Shown one piece after another: positions 19,006-27,683 of a stretch of 64,000 bases of DNA. Where the stretch lies: assembly GCF_000503775.1 (NCBI RefSeq), contig NZ_KI629785.1, forward strand, positions 1,611,501 through 1,675,500. Direction: 5' to 3'. This DNA is from Brevibacillus panacihumi W25 (GTDB lineage Bacteria; Bacillota; Bacilli; Brevibacillales; Brevibacillaceae). The position numbers and the translations under genes are program-made. Position 1 is the stretch's first letter. Each line of letters begins with the position of its first letter. The notes below the pieces were generated by a model. It saw nothing but the letters and a program-made list of their open reading frames with translations, did not search any database and was not told where the DNA came from.

Positions 19006-19464
19006 TTACCAGCCAAAAATCACATCGAGGACGCCGGTAGTCTCACCGCCGGGGTAAATCAAATACAGCAGCGTGTACACGGTCACTCCCGTAATCGCGG
19101 TCACCAGCCAGATGACGGATGTCCAAGGACCGATCTTTCTGTGCTTGTCATAACGTTTCTTGTACGCGTAGTTGAGTGTGACCAGCCCCATTACGCCGCC
19201 AACCGTAGCCAGGATAATGTGGAAGATCAGAAATACCTGGTAGATGACACGAATATTGTCCGGACCGCCGAAGAGCGTGTTCCCGACAAGAGCCGTGCGT
19301 GATACATATGTGATGAAGAAAATCGTAGCGCAAATCGCTGCCCATTTCATCAGCTTCATATGTCGTTCGATATTTTTTTTGGCGATCGCGTACCAGCCGA
19401 ACGCTACCAGAATTCCACTGATCGCAATAAAGGATGTACTGATCGTGGGCAACAAGATGGCCAT
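19006..19464 (-). CDS. ctaM: DUF420 membrane protein, CtaM-like cytochrome oxidase maturation factor
   Basis: The product is 152 residues from the ATG at 19464 (MAILLPTISTSFIAISG), with TGAGGTG 7 bases upstream. An in-frame ATG at 19479 has no ribosome binding site. About four membrane helices are present. Conserved family features include the histidine in KNIERHMKLMKWA and in LIFHIILATVGG, and KKRYDKHRKIGPWTSVIWL. DUF420 proteins (CtaM in Staphylococcus aureus) are needed for haem A-type oxidase activity. Its position directly upstream of ctaB fits that role; the name is by family resemblance. Confidence 0.85.
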   Translation of the reverse strand: MAILLPTISTSFIAISGILVAFGWYAIAKKNIERHMKLMKWAAICATIFFITYVSRTALVGNTLFGGPDNIRVIYQVFLIFHIILATVGGVMGLVTLNYAYKKRYDKHRKIGPWTSVIWLVTAITGVTVYTLLYLIYPGGETTGVLDVIFGW

Positions 19465-19632
19465 TATTCTACACCTCATCTGTTCTCTTTTTCTATCCGC
19501 TGACGCGAGCTGGCAAGCTCTCGCCGCAATGGTAGTCTATTAAAAAGGGTACCCTGTATTCATTCTCCATTATACCGTTGTTTTCGCCAATGTTCTCACA
19601 TCAAATTGAACAAAGTGTTGACAAATGTGACG

Positions 19633-19674
19633 AAAAAAAAGGAAGAGCCGGACAATCTTGTCCTGAGCTCCTCC
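19633..19674 (-). terminator. Intrinsic terminator of the paaABCD-aldehyde dehydrogenase operon
   Basis: On the minus strand a GC-rich hairpin (19641-19674; core GGACAA/TTGTCC, extended by GAGC pairs with a bulge) is followed by eight T residues (19633-19640). It starts 19 bases after the aldehyde dehydrogenase stop codon. Confidence 0.8.
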
Positions 19675-19692
19675 CATTCTAGCAGAACCTTT

Positions 19693-21135
19693 TTACAAAC
19701 CAAAGGAAACGAATTTGGTTTCCAAATATTCATCCATCCCGAAGCGTCCGCCTTCGCGACCAATTCCGCTTTCCTTGAAGCCGCCAAACGGCGCTTGCGT
19801 CTGTGTCGGGGAGCCGTCATTGATCCCGACAATCCCGTATTCCAGCTCTTCCGCCATGCGGAAGCAGCGCTGGTTGTCGCGGGTGTAGACATAGGCTGCC
19901 AGACCGTAACGGGTGTCATTCGCCTGACGGACGACTTCTGCCTCATCCGTAAAGCGGACGATTGGCACGACTGGTCCGAACGTTTCTTCATAAGTAATTT
20001 TCATGTCAGTGGTCACATTGGAGATAACGGTTGGCTCACAGAAGAAGCCTTTGGCGTAATCGCCCTCTGTCATTCTGTTGCCGCCGAACACTACGTGAGC
20101 GCCTTTGTCTCTGGCGTCCTCAATATGCTCCAGAACCTTGTTCAAAGCGCGTTCATTGACGAGCGGTCCGATTTCGGTCTCCTTCTCGCGTCCGTCTCCC
20201 ACCTTCGCCCGCTTCAGGCGCTCGACGAGCTTCTCCGTGAAGGCATCCGCCACTTCTTCGTGTACGTACAGGCGATTCGTGCAAATGCACATTTGGCCGG
20301 AGTTGCGGAACTTGCTCTCGAACAAGCCCTTTACAGCCGCATCCAGATCCGCATCTGCAAAGACGATAAACGGCGCGTGACCGCCCAGCTCCATGCTGAC
20401 GCGCTTCACTTGCTTGGCTGCCCCTTCCATCAGCAGCTTGCCGACGCGGGTAGACCCGGTGAAAGCGATTTTGCTCAGCTTCGGATTGTCCAGGAACTCC
20501 CCACCGACGGATTCCGCGTTTCCGACAACCAGGTTGACGACGCCTTTGGGGAACCCGGCTTGCTCGATGAGTTCAAACAGACGCACAGCGGTTAAAGGTG
20601 TGCTCTCCGCCGGCTTGAGGACGACTGTGCAGCCCGCTGCCAGTGCCGGGGCGATTTTGCGCACCACCATGTTGATCGGGAAGTTCCAGGGAGTAATCGC
20701 CCCCACGACCCCAACAGGCTGGCGCAGGACCATGATCCGCTTGTTCGCCACGGAAGAAGGAATGGTTTCTCCGTACACGCGTTTGGCTTCCTCCGAATAC
20801 CAGACAAAGTTGTCCGCAGCGCCCAGCACTTCTCCCTTTGCTTCTCCCAGAGGTTTGCCCATCTCAGCGGAAATCAGCCCTGCGAGCTCATCTCGGTTTT
20901 TTCGGACCAATTCAGCCAGCGTGCTCAAATATTTGGAACGTTCACGAGCTGTCAGGCGAGACCAGCTTTGGAAAGCTTCGTGCGCGGCATCAATCGCCTT
21001 TTTGGCTTCTCTTGCGTCACCGAACGAGACTGTGCCGACTTGCTCACATGTCGCCGGGTTGATGACCGCCAAGGTTTCCCCGCTCTCGGCAGAGACCCAC
21101 TCTCCATTGATATACATTTGCTTGCTTTCTCCCAT
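19693..21135 (-). CDS. gabD: Aldehyde dehydrogenase, succinate-semialdehyde dehydrogenase (GabD) family
   Basis: The product is 480 residues. The NAD(P) site region reads GAITPWNFPINMVVRK and FTGSTRVGK. The general base is Glu249 in MELGG, and the catalytic nucleophile is Cys283 in NSGQMCICTNR. By sequence it is a succinate-semialdehyde dehydrogenase type. Context suggests another job: it is the last gene of the paaABCD operon, and no PaaZ fusion (oxepin-CoA hydrolase plus 3-oxo-5,6-dehydrosuberyl-CoA semialdehyde dehydrogenase) is present in the window. It may oxidise that ring-cleavage semialdehyde. Family assignment is firm; the substrate is inference. GAGGAG precedes the start. Confidence 0.93.
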   Translation of the reverse strand: MGESKQMYINGEWVSAESGETLAVINPATCEQVGTVSFGDAREAKKAIDAAHEAFQSWSRLTARERSKYLSTLAELVRKNRDELAGLISAEMGKPLGEAKGEVLGAADNFVWYSEEAKRVYGETIPSSVANKRIMVLRQPVGVVGAITPWNFPINMVVRKIAPALAAGCTVVLKPAESTPLTAVRLFELIEQAGFPKGVVNLVVGNAESVGGEFLDNPKLSKIAFTGSTRVGKLLMEGAAKQVKRVSMELGGHAPFIVFADADLDAAVKGLFESKFRNSGQMCICTNRLYVHEEVADAFTEKLVERLKRAKVGDGREKETEIGPLVNERALNKVLEHIEDARDKGAHVVFGGNRMTEGDYAKGFFCEPTVISNVTTDMKITYEETFGPVVPIVRFTDEAEVVRQANDTRYGLAAYVYTRDNQRCFRMAEELEYGIVGINDGSPTQTQAPFGGFKESGIGREGGRFGMDEYLETKFVSFGL

Positions 21136-21158
21136 GACTTTTCGCTCCTCTCAATCTT

Positions 21159-21662
21159 TCAATAGATAGGTTTCAAGGCTTCAAACGGATTTTTGCAGTG
21201 TCGGCAGTACAAGATGCTGCGGCATGCTGCTGGACCGAAAAGATTTTCAATCTGTGTAAAAGGAGAATCACAATACGGGCATTTCACTTCCCACGAATCT
21301 CCCGGCTTGTAATCAAGCGGCGGCGGCGCGATGCCGAAGCTGCGCAACTTGTCCCTCGCCTCTAGCGCGATGCGATCTGAGGTCCAGGCCGGATCATAGA
21401 TGAAGTCGACTTTGACTTCCTCGATTCCCTCTGCCTCCGCCAGCTTTTCTGTAATGTTCTTTTTCATGATTTCAAGGGCTGGACATCCGACAAAGGTAGG
21501 CAGCACTTCCACCTTGACGATTCCCCTATCTGCATGCACCCGATGGATCATGCCCATCTCCACCATGCTGATTACCGGAATTTCCGGGTCTTTGACTTCC
21601 TGCAGCAGCTCCCAGCATGTCGCTTCCAGTTTCTCGTCGATTTGATTCAGGTCTTGCGCCAT
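21159..21662 (-). CDS. paaD: Phenylacetyl-CoA epoxidase subunit PaaD (MIP18/DUF59 family)
   Basis: The product is 167 residues from the ATG at 21662 (MAQDLNQIDEKLEATCW) with AAGGGGTG upstream; the frame is open further 5' inside paaC but that part is spurious. Residues about 12-110 are a DUF59 domain (EVKDPEIPVISMVEMGMI, and the cysteine in TFVGCPALEIM). The C-terminus is a zinc-ribbon-like module with CPYC and CRHC pairs plus one Cys between them. PaaD is thought to help assemble metal centres of the PaaABCE monooxygenase. It is the fourth gene of the operon, 14 bases after paaC. Confidence 0.95.
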   Translation of the reverse strand: MAQDLNQIDEKLEATCWELLQEVKDPEIPVISMVEMGMIHRVHADRGIVKVEVLPTFVGCPALEIMKKNITEKLAEAEGIEEVKVDFIYDPAWTSDRIALEARDKLRSFGIAPPPLDYKPGDSWEVKCPYCDSPFTQIENLFGPAACRSILYCRHCKNPFEALKPIY

Positions 21663-21676
21663 GCCATTCACCCCTT

Positions 21677-22510
21677 TTACCAGCTCGCAGCCGGATCGAT
21701 GCGATATACTTCGGACAAGGTAGCTACAGCCTGTTCCAGGTCGGCGGTATGCTCGCCAGCCCGCCCACGCTCTGACGCAGTTCCTGGTTCTCCCGGCCAG
21801 TTCAATCCGGCACTTTGGAAAATCTCCCTGGTTTTCGCCAGCCATTTTTGGCGCAGTATTTCTTCGCCTGCAATCAAACCGAAGCGAACGATTTGCTCCT
21901 TGCTTGGACCCAGATCGCTGAGTTCACCCGCGTCCTGCCACACCTTGGCAATCGCCGCTTCCAGTCTTTGCCGGGCATCCTTCGTGCTGTTCGCCAACTG
22001 ATTCAGCCACACCTGCCAGTGCATCAGATGGTAGCGATGCTCGGTCATCATCTTGCGGCTTACCTGTGCGAGCGGCACATACGTGGATTGCTGCAACGCT
22101 TCCAGGCGGACTTGCTTGTACAGGCCGTATACATAACTGCGGACAATCGCATACGCCCAGTCATAATGAGGATTGTCGTTATACTCTCCCGTGCCATTTT
22201 TGCGCTCGACGAGAATGGCATTGCGGAAGTCCTTCGCCTCCCGAAGCTGTGCGATATCATCCGCTTTTCCAAGTCCAAGCGATTCCAGCATTTCATAAAA
22301 CATGACGGCGTGACCCATCATATCCTGGGACATCGAGGAAAAGGCGACATCTTCTTCGATGTGAGGCGCCAACCCCAGCCATTCCGATCCCCGGTAAGCC
22401 AGAATGAAATCGTCATCGGCAAGCTGGAACAGGAGGTCAGCCAAGGCTTGCGCGTATTCCTGATTTTGCTTTGCTTGCTCTGCTGTTTCTATGAGTACTC
22501 TATCGGCCAT
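21677..22510 (-). CDS. paaC: Phenylacetyl-CoA epoxidase subunit PaaC
   Basis: The product is 277 residues, all-helical ferritin-like fold. Recognisable family blocks are ADDDFILAYRGSEWLGLAPH, EEDVAFSSMSQDMMGHA and MTEHRYHLMHWQVWLNQL. PaaC is the structural partner of the catalytic subunit PaaA in the ring 1,2-epoxidase. Start ATG at 22510. It lies between paaB and paaD with gaps of 17 and 14 bases. Confidence 0.97.
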   Translation of the reverse strand: MADRVLIETAEQAKQNQEYAQALADLLFQLADDDFILAYRGSEWLGLAPHIEEDVAFSSMSQDMMGHAVMFYEMLESLGLGKADDIAQLREAKDFRNAILVERKNGTGEYNDNPHYDWAYAIVRSYVYGLYKQVRLEALQQSTYVPLAQVSRKMMTEHRYHLMHWQVWLNQLANSTKDARQRLEAAIAKVWQDAGELSDLGPSKEQIVRFGLIAGEEILRQKWLAKTREIFQSAGLNWPGEPGTASERGRAGEHTADLEQAVATLSEVYRIDPAASW

Positions 22511-22527
22511 GATTGCTTCCCTCCCGC

Positions 22528-22869
22528 TTAGCTGCCGCTCTTCGCTTTTTGCTGCTGTTCTTCATAACGCTCTTTGTGCTGACGCCATCTCGCCTGCAAA
22601 TCTCCGTAGCCTTTGGTCTCCCGATAGCTCTTGTTATCGAGCCGCTCCAGAAACGGACGCTCCTCTGGAGACAGGCCATAGATATCGTCCCGTTTGACGA
22701 CCCAGAGGTTAAAACAAGGCTCGCGCCGCAGAAAGTTCTCTCTCGCCATCGTCAGCGCCACTTCCTTGTTCGGCGCCAGCAGGCTGAACTGATGGACGAA
22801 TGAGGATGTCACGTTTTTCTGGCTGAATACCTCATAGATGTCAAAATCCTTTTTTGCTTCTGTACCCAT
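22528..22869 (-). CDS. paaB: Phenylacetyl-CoA epoxidase subunit PaaB
   Basis: The product is 113 residues from the ATG at 22869 (MGTEAKKDFDIYEVFSQKNV). An upstream in-frame GTG at 22878 abuts the paaA stop and lies in the ribosome binding site AGGTGA, so it is less likely. The family blocks HQFSLLAPNKEVALTMARE and REPCFNLWVVKRDDI are clear. PaaB bridges PaaAC heterodimers in the epoxidase complex. Confidence 0.96.
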   Translation of the reverse strand: MGTEAKKDFDIYEVFSQKNVTSSFVHQFSLLAPNKEVALTMARENFLRREPCFNLWVVKRDDIYGLSPEERPFLERLDNKSYRETKGYGDLQARWRQHKERYEEQQQKAKSGS

Positions 22870-22878
22870 TTTCTTCAC

Positions 22879-23847
22879 CTACCCTGCTTGGCGGCCAAAC
22901 GACATGATCGCATCCCGCACCCATTTTGTATCTTCATAGGAAGTTTCCCGAAGGCTCAGACGGTGGGCAGAGCGCGGGCCTTGCCCTTTGACAATCAGCT
23001 TGAACGCTTCCCAATCCGGTTGTTGATAGATCCATTGGCCAGATGCCTCATCGAAGTGGATCGTTTCATCCGGCAACGTAAATCCGAGGTGGAAGATTCG
23101 CGGTACATACTTGGTCAAAAACGCCTGGCGCAGCTCTTCGTTGGTCTGCGAGCGAATCTTGTATCTCATGTTGGCGGACTGGTTGCTCGTAATCGTTCCG
23201 TTTTCTGGCGGACCGAAAAACATCAGCAAGGATGGCCACCAGCGGGTGATGGATTCCTGCAGCATTTGACGCTGAGCTTCCGTACCCTCCGCCAATTCCA
23301 GAACAATGCTCTCCCCGTGCTGTGCGTGGAATTTCTCCTCTGCACAAATGCGATGCAAAGCACGCGCATACGGTGCATAAGACGTATCGAGCGACATCGT
23401 TTGGGTAATGATTGCCGCACCGTCCACCAGCCAGCCAATCACTCCGGCGTCTGCCCATGTAGGCGCTTCCATGTGAAAGACGTTGTGGAACTTCAAACGG
23501 CCAGTAAACAAATCCTGCATCAAATCCTCGCGCGTTTTGCCCAAGGGAGCCATCAGATCCTCGGCCACGCGAAGCAAGAGCTGACCATGCCCCATCTCAT
23601 CCTGCACTTTCGCCATAATCGCCAGCTTGCGGCGCAGTGTCGGCGCTTTTGGCACCCATTCCTTTTCCGGCAATGCCCCCATAATCTCGCTGATGCCGTG
23701 CATGGAGATCAGCTTGATCAGTTGGTTGCGGTAATCTGCAGGCATCCAGTCATCCGCTTCGATTTTTTCTCCTCGGTCGATGCGGGCTAAGAACGCTTCC
23801 ATTTTTTCATTTTCCGTCAATTCCGAATGTTCCATTCGTGTTTGCAT
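22879..23847 (-). CDS. paaA: Phenylacetyl-CoA epoxidase catalytic subunit PaaA
   Basis: The product is 322 residues. It is a ferritin-like di-iron monooxygenase subunit; the metal-binding Glu/His residues are visible in KVQDEMGHGQLLLRVAEDL and in CAEEKFHAQHGESIV. It inserts one oxygen atom into the aromatic ring of phenylacetyl-CoA to form the 1,2-epoxide. It is the first gene of paaABCD-gabD, with GGGAGGG 9 bases before the ATG. The promoter upstream carries the shared paa inverted repeat. The electron-donating reductase PaaE is not encoded in the window. Confidence 0.98.
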   Translation of the reverse strand: MQTRMEHSELTENEKMEAFLARIDRGEKIEADDWMPADYRNQLIKLISMHGISEIMGALPEKEWVPKAPTLRRKLAIMAKVQDEMGHGQLLLRVAEDLMAPLGKTREDLMQDLFTGRLKFHNVFHMEAPTWADAGVIGWLVDGAAIITQTMSLDTSYAPYARALHRICAEEKFHAQHGESIVLELAEGTEAQRQMLQESITRWWPSLLMFFGPPENGTITSNQSANMRYKIRSQTNEELRQAFLTKYVPRIFHLGFTLPDETIHFDEASGQWIYQQPDWEAFKLIVKGQGPRSAHRLSLRETSYEDTKWVRDAIMSFGRQAG

Positions 23848-23896
23848 GGAGTAAGCCCTCCCTTTTATCTGGACTAGCTTATGTTATTTTTATAAT

Positions 23897-23942
23897 ACGT
23901 TTTTGTAACGTTATAATAACATAACGTCATACGTTTTCGCAA
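23897..23942 (-). promoter_or_regulatory. paaA promoter with putative PaaX operator
   Basis: Minus strand: TTGCGA (23937-23942), 18-base spacer, TATTAT (23913-23918). One base after the -10 box begins the inverted repeat ACGTT-N5-AACGT (23897-23911). A further ACGTTA-type box lies in the spacer (23922-23931). The 26 bases from the -10 box onward match the paaX promoter at 22 positions. Assigning the site to PaaX is inference. Confidence 0.7.
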
Positions 23943-23956
23943 TACTGCATTCGTGA

Positions 23957-24787
23957 TTATTCCGATCGTCCGCCCAAAACGGCTGCTTCTCTCAGCTGAT
24001 CAGCCATCCGGCGCAGCTCCTGCATGACGGCATACAACTCCTGGATGCGTGTCGACTGATGCAAGCTGTGGTTCCTCGTCTTCTCCATTTCACTGGAGAC
24101 CACACCTACCAAATCATTCATTTCATCAAGGATGCGAAATATGTCTTTGGCTGATGTCGAAGTGGTGTTTGAAAGCTTGCGTATCTCCTCCGCCACGACG
24201 GAAAAGCCTCGACCTGCTGCCCCCGCCCGCGCCGCCTCCAGAACGGCATTGAGCCCGAGCACATTGGAGCGGGAGGAAATATCCCGAATCAATTGGCTGA
24301 TCTGCGAGGTTTCAGCTATTTTTCTTTCCATTTGAATCGCGGCGTCACTCAAGGTGAGGCTGGCAGAAGACAGCTCGTCCGCTTCTTGCGCCAGACTTTC
24401 CGTATGCTGGGCAATGCCTTCCAAAGCATCCGTCAGGTTTTCCGCCAGCCCCCGCAAGCGGTCTTCCTGGTCCGTCGTCACACCAGTGGACAGGCAGCCC
24501 ACCACTTGTCCGTTTTCGACGAGGGGATAGCCGACCGCGATATAGGGAATCCCGTAAACCTCCTTGCCAATTTTGCGTACGACCCGCTGATTCTCTGCTA
24601 CCGCTGTGGCGTTAATGCTGCCGGGGCGCAGCGGATCTCCCACCCGAATCCCCAGATTCAAGCCTCTGGTCGGATAATAGGCCAGGAACTTCTCCCTGTC
24701 TGTCACCCCGATCATGCAATCAAACAGAAAAGCTTTTTGCAAAATCGGGGCTACCATAAGCACACTGTTAAGCAGCTTGGACACCAT
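23957..24787 (-). CDS. Soluble methyl-accepting chemotaxis protein
   Basis: The product is 276 residues with no membrane segment. The N-terminal about 115 residues form a small sensor module ([19 protein letters not shown], then [19 protein letters not shown], a GAF/PAS-like pattern). It is followed by a short MCP signalling hairpin whose tip reads [20 protein letters not shown], then [19 protein letters not shown] precedes the start. It would be a cytoplasmic chemoreceptor coupling through CheW/CheA. It lies between the liv-type transporter genes and paaA on the same strand, suggesting it reports on uptake or metabolism of an aromatic substrate. That link is inference. Confidence 0.9.
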   Translation of the reverse strand: MVSKLLNSVLMVAPILQKAFLFDCMIGVTDREKFLAYYPTRGLNLGIRVGDPLRPGSINATAVAENQRVVRKIGKEVYGIPYIAVGYPLVENGQVVGCLSTGVTTDQEDRLRGLAENLTDALEGIAQHTESLAQEADELSSASLTLSDAAIQMERKIAETSQISQLIRDISSRSNVLGLNAVLEAARAGAAGRGFSVVAEEIRKLSNTTSTSAKDIFRILDEMNDLVGVVSSEMEKTRNHSLHQSTRIQELYAVMQELRRMADQLREAAVLGGRSE

Positions 24788-24887
24788 GCATACCTCCTGA
24801 CGATTTGACGAAAACGGCTATTCCCCTCGCACGTCTTCCATGCGAAAGGAACAGCCATCTGACGTTCTTCCAAGAGTTGGTAAGGCC

Positions 24888-26120
24888 TTACTTCAAAAGC
24901 TGAAACTTGCCGTCTTTCACTTCCACCATAATCATGCTGTCTTCCGTCAAGCCGTTATGGTCTTCAGCCGAGAATTTGAACTCACCGGTTACTCCTACAT
25001 AATTTACCTTTTCCAATACTTCTCCCAACTTGGAAGCATCGCCGCCCGCTTGCTTCAGGCCTTCAACCAGCAGATTCAGACCATCGTAGCCATAGCCGGC
25101 AAAACCGTCCGGCTCCGCATTGTACGCTGCTTTGTAGCCGTCAACGAATTTTTTGATAATGGCAGCCTGCGGATCGTTGGCATCTACCTGATCCGGCACC
25201 AGCAATTTGCCCGCTACCATCAGCACTCCTTCACCCGAGTCGCCAACCAGCTCCAGGAACTTGCTGTTCGCCGAACCATGGCTGCTGATGATCGGAATGC
25301 CCAGGTTGAGCTGCTTCGCTTCTTTTACAATGGTAGCTGGCGCTGGGTTGGTCCCTGCTACGATCAACACCTGTGCGTCCGTTCCTTTGATCTTCGTCAA
25401 TTGCGAGCTCATCGAAGGATCTTTGGTGCCGTATTTTTCTTCTGCTACAATCGTAATGCCGTATTCAGGAGCGTATTTTTGGATCTGCTGCGTCCAACCG
25501 CTGCCGTACGGGTTGCTGTCATTCAATGTAGCTATCTTGGTGATGCCTTTTTCTTGCAGGTATTTGAAAATGCGTTTGGTTCCGTGCACATCGGTGTGCG
25601 GTGTTTTGAAAATGCCTGCCCGAACCGGATTGGTCACCTGATCAGCCGCTGCCATCGAGATCATCGGGAGCTTTTCGGCAGCCGCGAACTCAGCCATCCC
25701 AAGCGATGGACCGCTTCCGGAGGAGCCCAGAACCGCTACGATCTTGTCTTTGGATACCAGCTTCTTGATCGCTTTCACAGCTTCTGTATTGTCTGATTTG
25801 TCGTCTTCAAAGATGATTTCGACCGGACGGCCATCGACGCCGCCTGCTTCGTTGATTTCTTTGAGCAACAATTCCACCGCCTGCTTTTCTGGCACGCCGA
25901 GCGGACTGTTGGCACCTGTCAGGGAGAAAATTGCGCCCACCTTGATCGGCTCTTTGGAAGACTCCGCGGCTGGCTGAGCTTGTCCTGCCGGCTGTTCTCC
26001 ACCTGTGCTGCCGCCTCCGTTTGTCCCCGTTGTTTGCGCTCCTCCACCACAGGCTGAAAGCATGACGAGGGAAGCGACTGCCAATGGGTACAACCACTTT
26101 TTGATCTGGCTTTTTTTCAT
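24888..26120 (-). CDS. Branched-chain amino acid-type ABC transporter substrate-binding lipoprotein
   Basis: The product is 410 residues with a lipoprotein signal (lipobox LSAC, then a Gly/Thr/Ser/Gln-rich linker). The mature part is a type I periplasmic-binding fold of the LivJ family: KVGAIFSLTGANSPLGVPEK, VAVLGSSGSGPSLGMAEFA, and IISSHGSANSKFLEL. It would capture the substrate outside the membrane for LivHMGF. Although the family is named for Leu/Ile/Val, members also bind aromatic acids and amides; its place between paaX and paaA makes phenylacetate or another aromatic acid a reasonable guess. Confidence 0.93.
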   Translation of the reverse strand: MKKSQIKKWLYPLAVASLVMLSACGGGAQTTGTNGGGSTGGEQPAGQAQPAAESSKEPIKVGAIFSLTGANSPLGVPEKQAVELLLKEINEAGGVDGRPVEIIFEDDKSDNTEAVKAIKKLVSKDKIVAVLGSSGSGPSLGMAEFAAAEKLPMISMAAADQVTNPVRAGIFKTPHTDVHGTKRIFKYLQEKGITKIATLNDSNPYGSGWTQQIQKYAPEYGITIVAEEKYGTKDPSMSSQLTKIKGTDAQVLIVAGTNPAPATIVKEAKQLNLGIPIISSHGSANSKFLELVGDSGEGVLMVAGKLLVPDQVDANDPQAAIIKKFVDGYKAAYNAEPDGFAGYGYDGLNLLVEGLKQAGGDASKLGEVLEKVNYVGVTGEFKFSAEDHNGLTEDSMIMVEVKDGKFQLLK

Positions 26121-26155
26121 TGTGAAACCCCCTAGAATGTTTGTGGCTTATTATG

Positions 26156-26899
26156 TCAAACCGCCTCGTGGGAATGTCCCAGATAAGCAGATTGCACACG
26201 TGGATCATTGCTGATTTCCTCAGCAGTTCCTTCGAGCATGACCATTCCGGTGCTAAGAACATAGGCACGGTCGGAGATGGCGAGAGCAGCCCGCGCATTT
26301 TGTTCGACCAACAGGACGGTCGTGCCCCATTGCGAACGAATTTCCTGCACAATCGCCAGAATTTCCTTGGCGATCAGAGGAGCGAGTCCTAGTGATGGCT
26401 CGTCCAGCAGCAGGAGCTTTGGTCTGGATAGCAAGGCCCTTCCGATCGCCAGCATCTGCTGCTGACCGCCGGAAAGGGTCCCGCCGAGCTGCCATTTGCG
26501 CTCTGCCAGAATCGGAAAGCGCTCGTAGACGGTTTCCATCTCTTTGGCGATTTCCTTTTTGCTCGTCTTGGGAAGCCGCACGGAGGCACCCAGCCAGAGA
26601 TTGTCCTCTACGGTCAGCGTAGAGAAAATTTGTCTGCGCTCCGGTACATGCGCCATGCCGCGTCCGACGACCAGCTCGGCTGGGACCCGGGTGATCTGCT
26701 CTCCTTGAAACCAGATCTGTCCCTCCTTGGCGTCATGCAGGCCGCAGATGCAATTCAGCAAGGTCGTTTTCCCTGCACCGTTGGAGCCGAGCAGCGAGAC
26801 GATCTCTCCTTCATTCACCTGTAGATTGATGCCGTGCAGGACCTCTACCGGGCCGTAGCGAGCCACGATATTATCGACCTTCAAGATCTCTTTTGCCAT
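26156..26899 (-). CDS. livF: Liv-type ABC transporter ATP-binding protein (LivF)
   Basis: The product is 247 residues. Walker A GSNGAGKTT, the family block GMAHVPERRQIFSTLTVEDN, signature LSGGQQQMLAIGRAL and Walker B LLLLDEPSLGLAPL are all present. It is the second ATPase of the importer, 4 bases after livG and 35 bases before the binding-protein gene. Confidence 0.95.
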   Translation of the reverse strand: MAKEILKVDNIVARYGPVEVLHGINLQVNEGEIVSLLGSNGAGKTTLLNCICGLHDAKEGQIWFQGEQITRVPAELVVGRGMAHVPERRQIFSTLTVEDNLWLGASVRLPKTSKKEIAKEMETVYERFPILAERKWQLGGTLSGGQQQMLAIGRALLSRPKLLLLDEPSLGLAPLIAKEILAIVQEIRSQWGTTVLLVEQNARAALAISDRAYVLSTGMVMLEGTAEEISNDPRVQSAYLGHSHEAV

Positions 26900-26903
26900 C
26901 TCT

Positions 26904-27683
26904 TCACCCCCTGCCTTCCTCTTCTTCCGTCCCCAGATAGGCGGCGATCACTTTCGGATTTTCCTGGATTTCGCGCGGTGTGCCCTCCGCGATCTTGGTG
27001 CCTTGATCCAGCACGACGATCCGATCGGCAATCGCCATGATCATGTCCATGTCGTGCTCTACCAGCAAAATGGCGGTTCCATTCGCCCGAATATCCTGAA
27101 ACATCTTGCTCATCTCAGCGGTCTCCGTGTGATTCAGACCTGCAGCAGGCTCGTCCAGGAGCAATAAGGTTGGTTCCGCCACCATCGCCCGGGCGATCTC
27201 CATCAAACGCAGCTTGCCATATGGCAGACTGCCTGCCTGGGCAAAAGCCAGCGAAGCGAGTCCGACATGCTCTAGCCACATTTGCGCCTGCTCCCTTATC
27301 TTTTGCTCCTCTTTGCGGGCGCGGCCAAGATTCATTCCACAGGAAAAGAGGCTCGATTTGGTCTTGGTATGCATCCCGACCATGACATTTTCCAGTACGG
27401 TCATGTCATCGAAGGTCTGCAGATTTTGAAAGGTCCGCGTAATGCCAAGTCCTGCATACTCGTAACCTGGCACCTGCGCCAAGCCTTGATTGTTATAGCG
27501 GATTTCCCCCTCTGAAGGCGGGATGACCCCGGAGACCATGTTGAGCACTGTGCTCTTCCCTGCACCATTGGGACCGATCAAAGCCAGGATCTCTCCCTGC
27601 TTCACCTGAAAGTCGACCCGATTGACGGCTCGCACGCCGCCAAAGTCGCGTGAAAGGGCTTGTACCTCCAACAAAGCTGTCAT
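26904..27683 (-). CDS. livG: Liv-type ABC transporter ATP-binding protein (LivG)
   Basis: The product is 259 residues. Walker A GPNGAGKST, GITRTFQNLQTFDDMTVLEN typical of LivG, a slightly altered signature region (LPYGKLRLMEIARAM) and Walker B LLLLDEPAAGLNH are present. The start overlaps the livM stop by 4 bases. Confidence 0.95.
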   Translation of the reverse strand: MTALLEVQALSRDFGGVRAVNRVDFQVKQGEILALIGPNGAGKSTVLNMVSGVIPPSEGEIRYNNQGLAQVPGYEYAGLGITRTFQNLQTFDDMTVLENVMVGMHTKTKSSLFSCGMNLGRARKEEQKIREQAQMWLEHVGLASLAFAQAGSLPYGKLRLMEIARAMVAEPTLLLLDEPAAGLNHTETAEMSKMFQDIRANGTAILLVEHDMDMIMAIADRIVVLDQGTKIAEGTPREIQENPKVIAAYLGTEEEEGRG

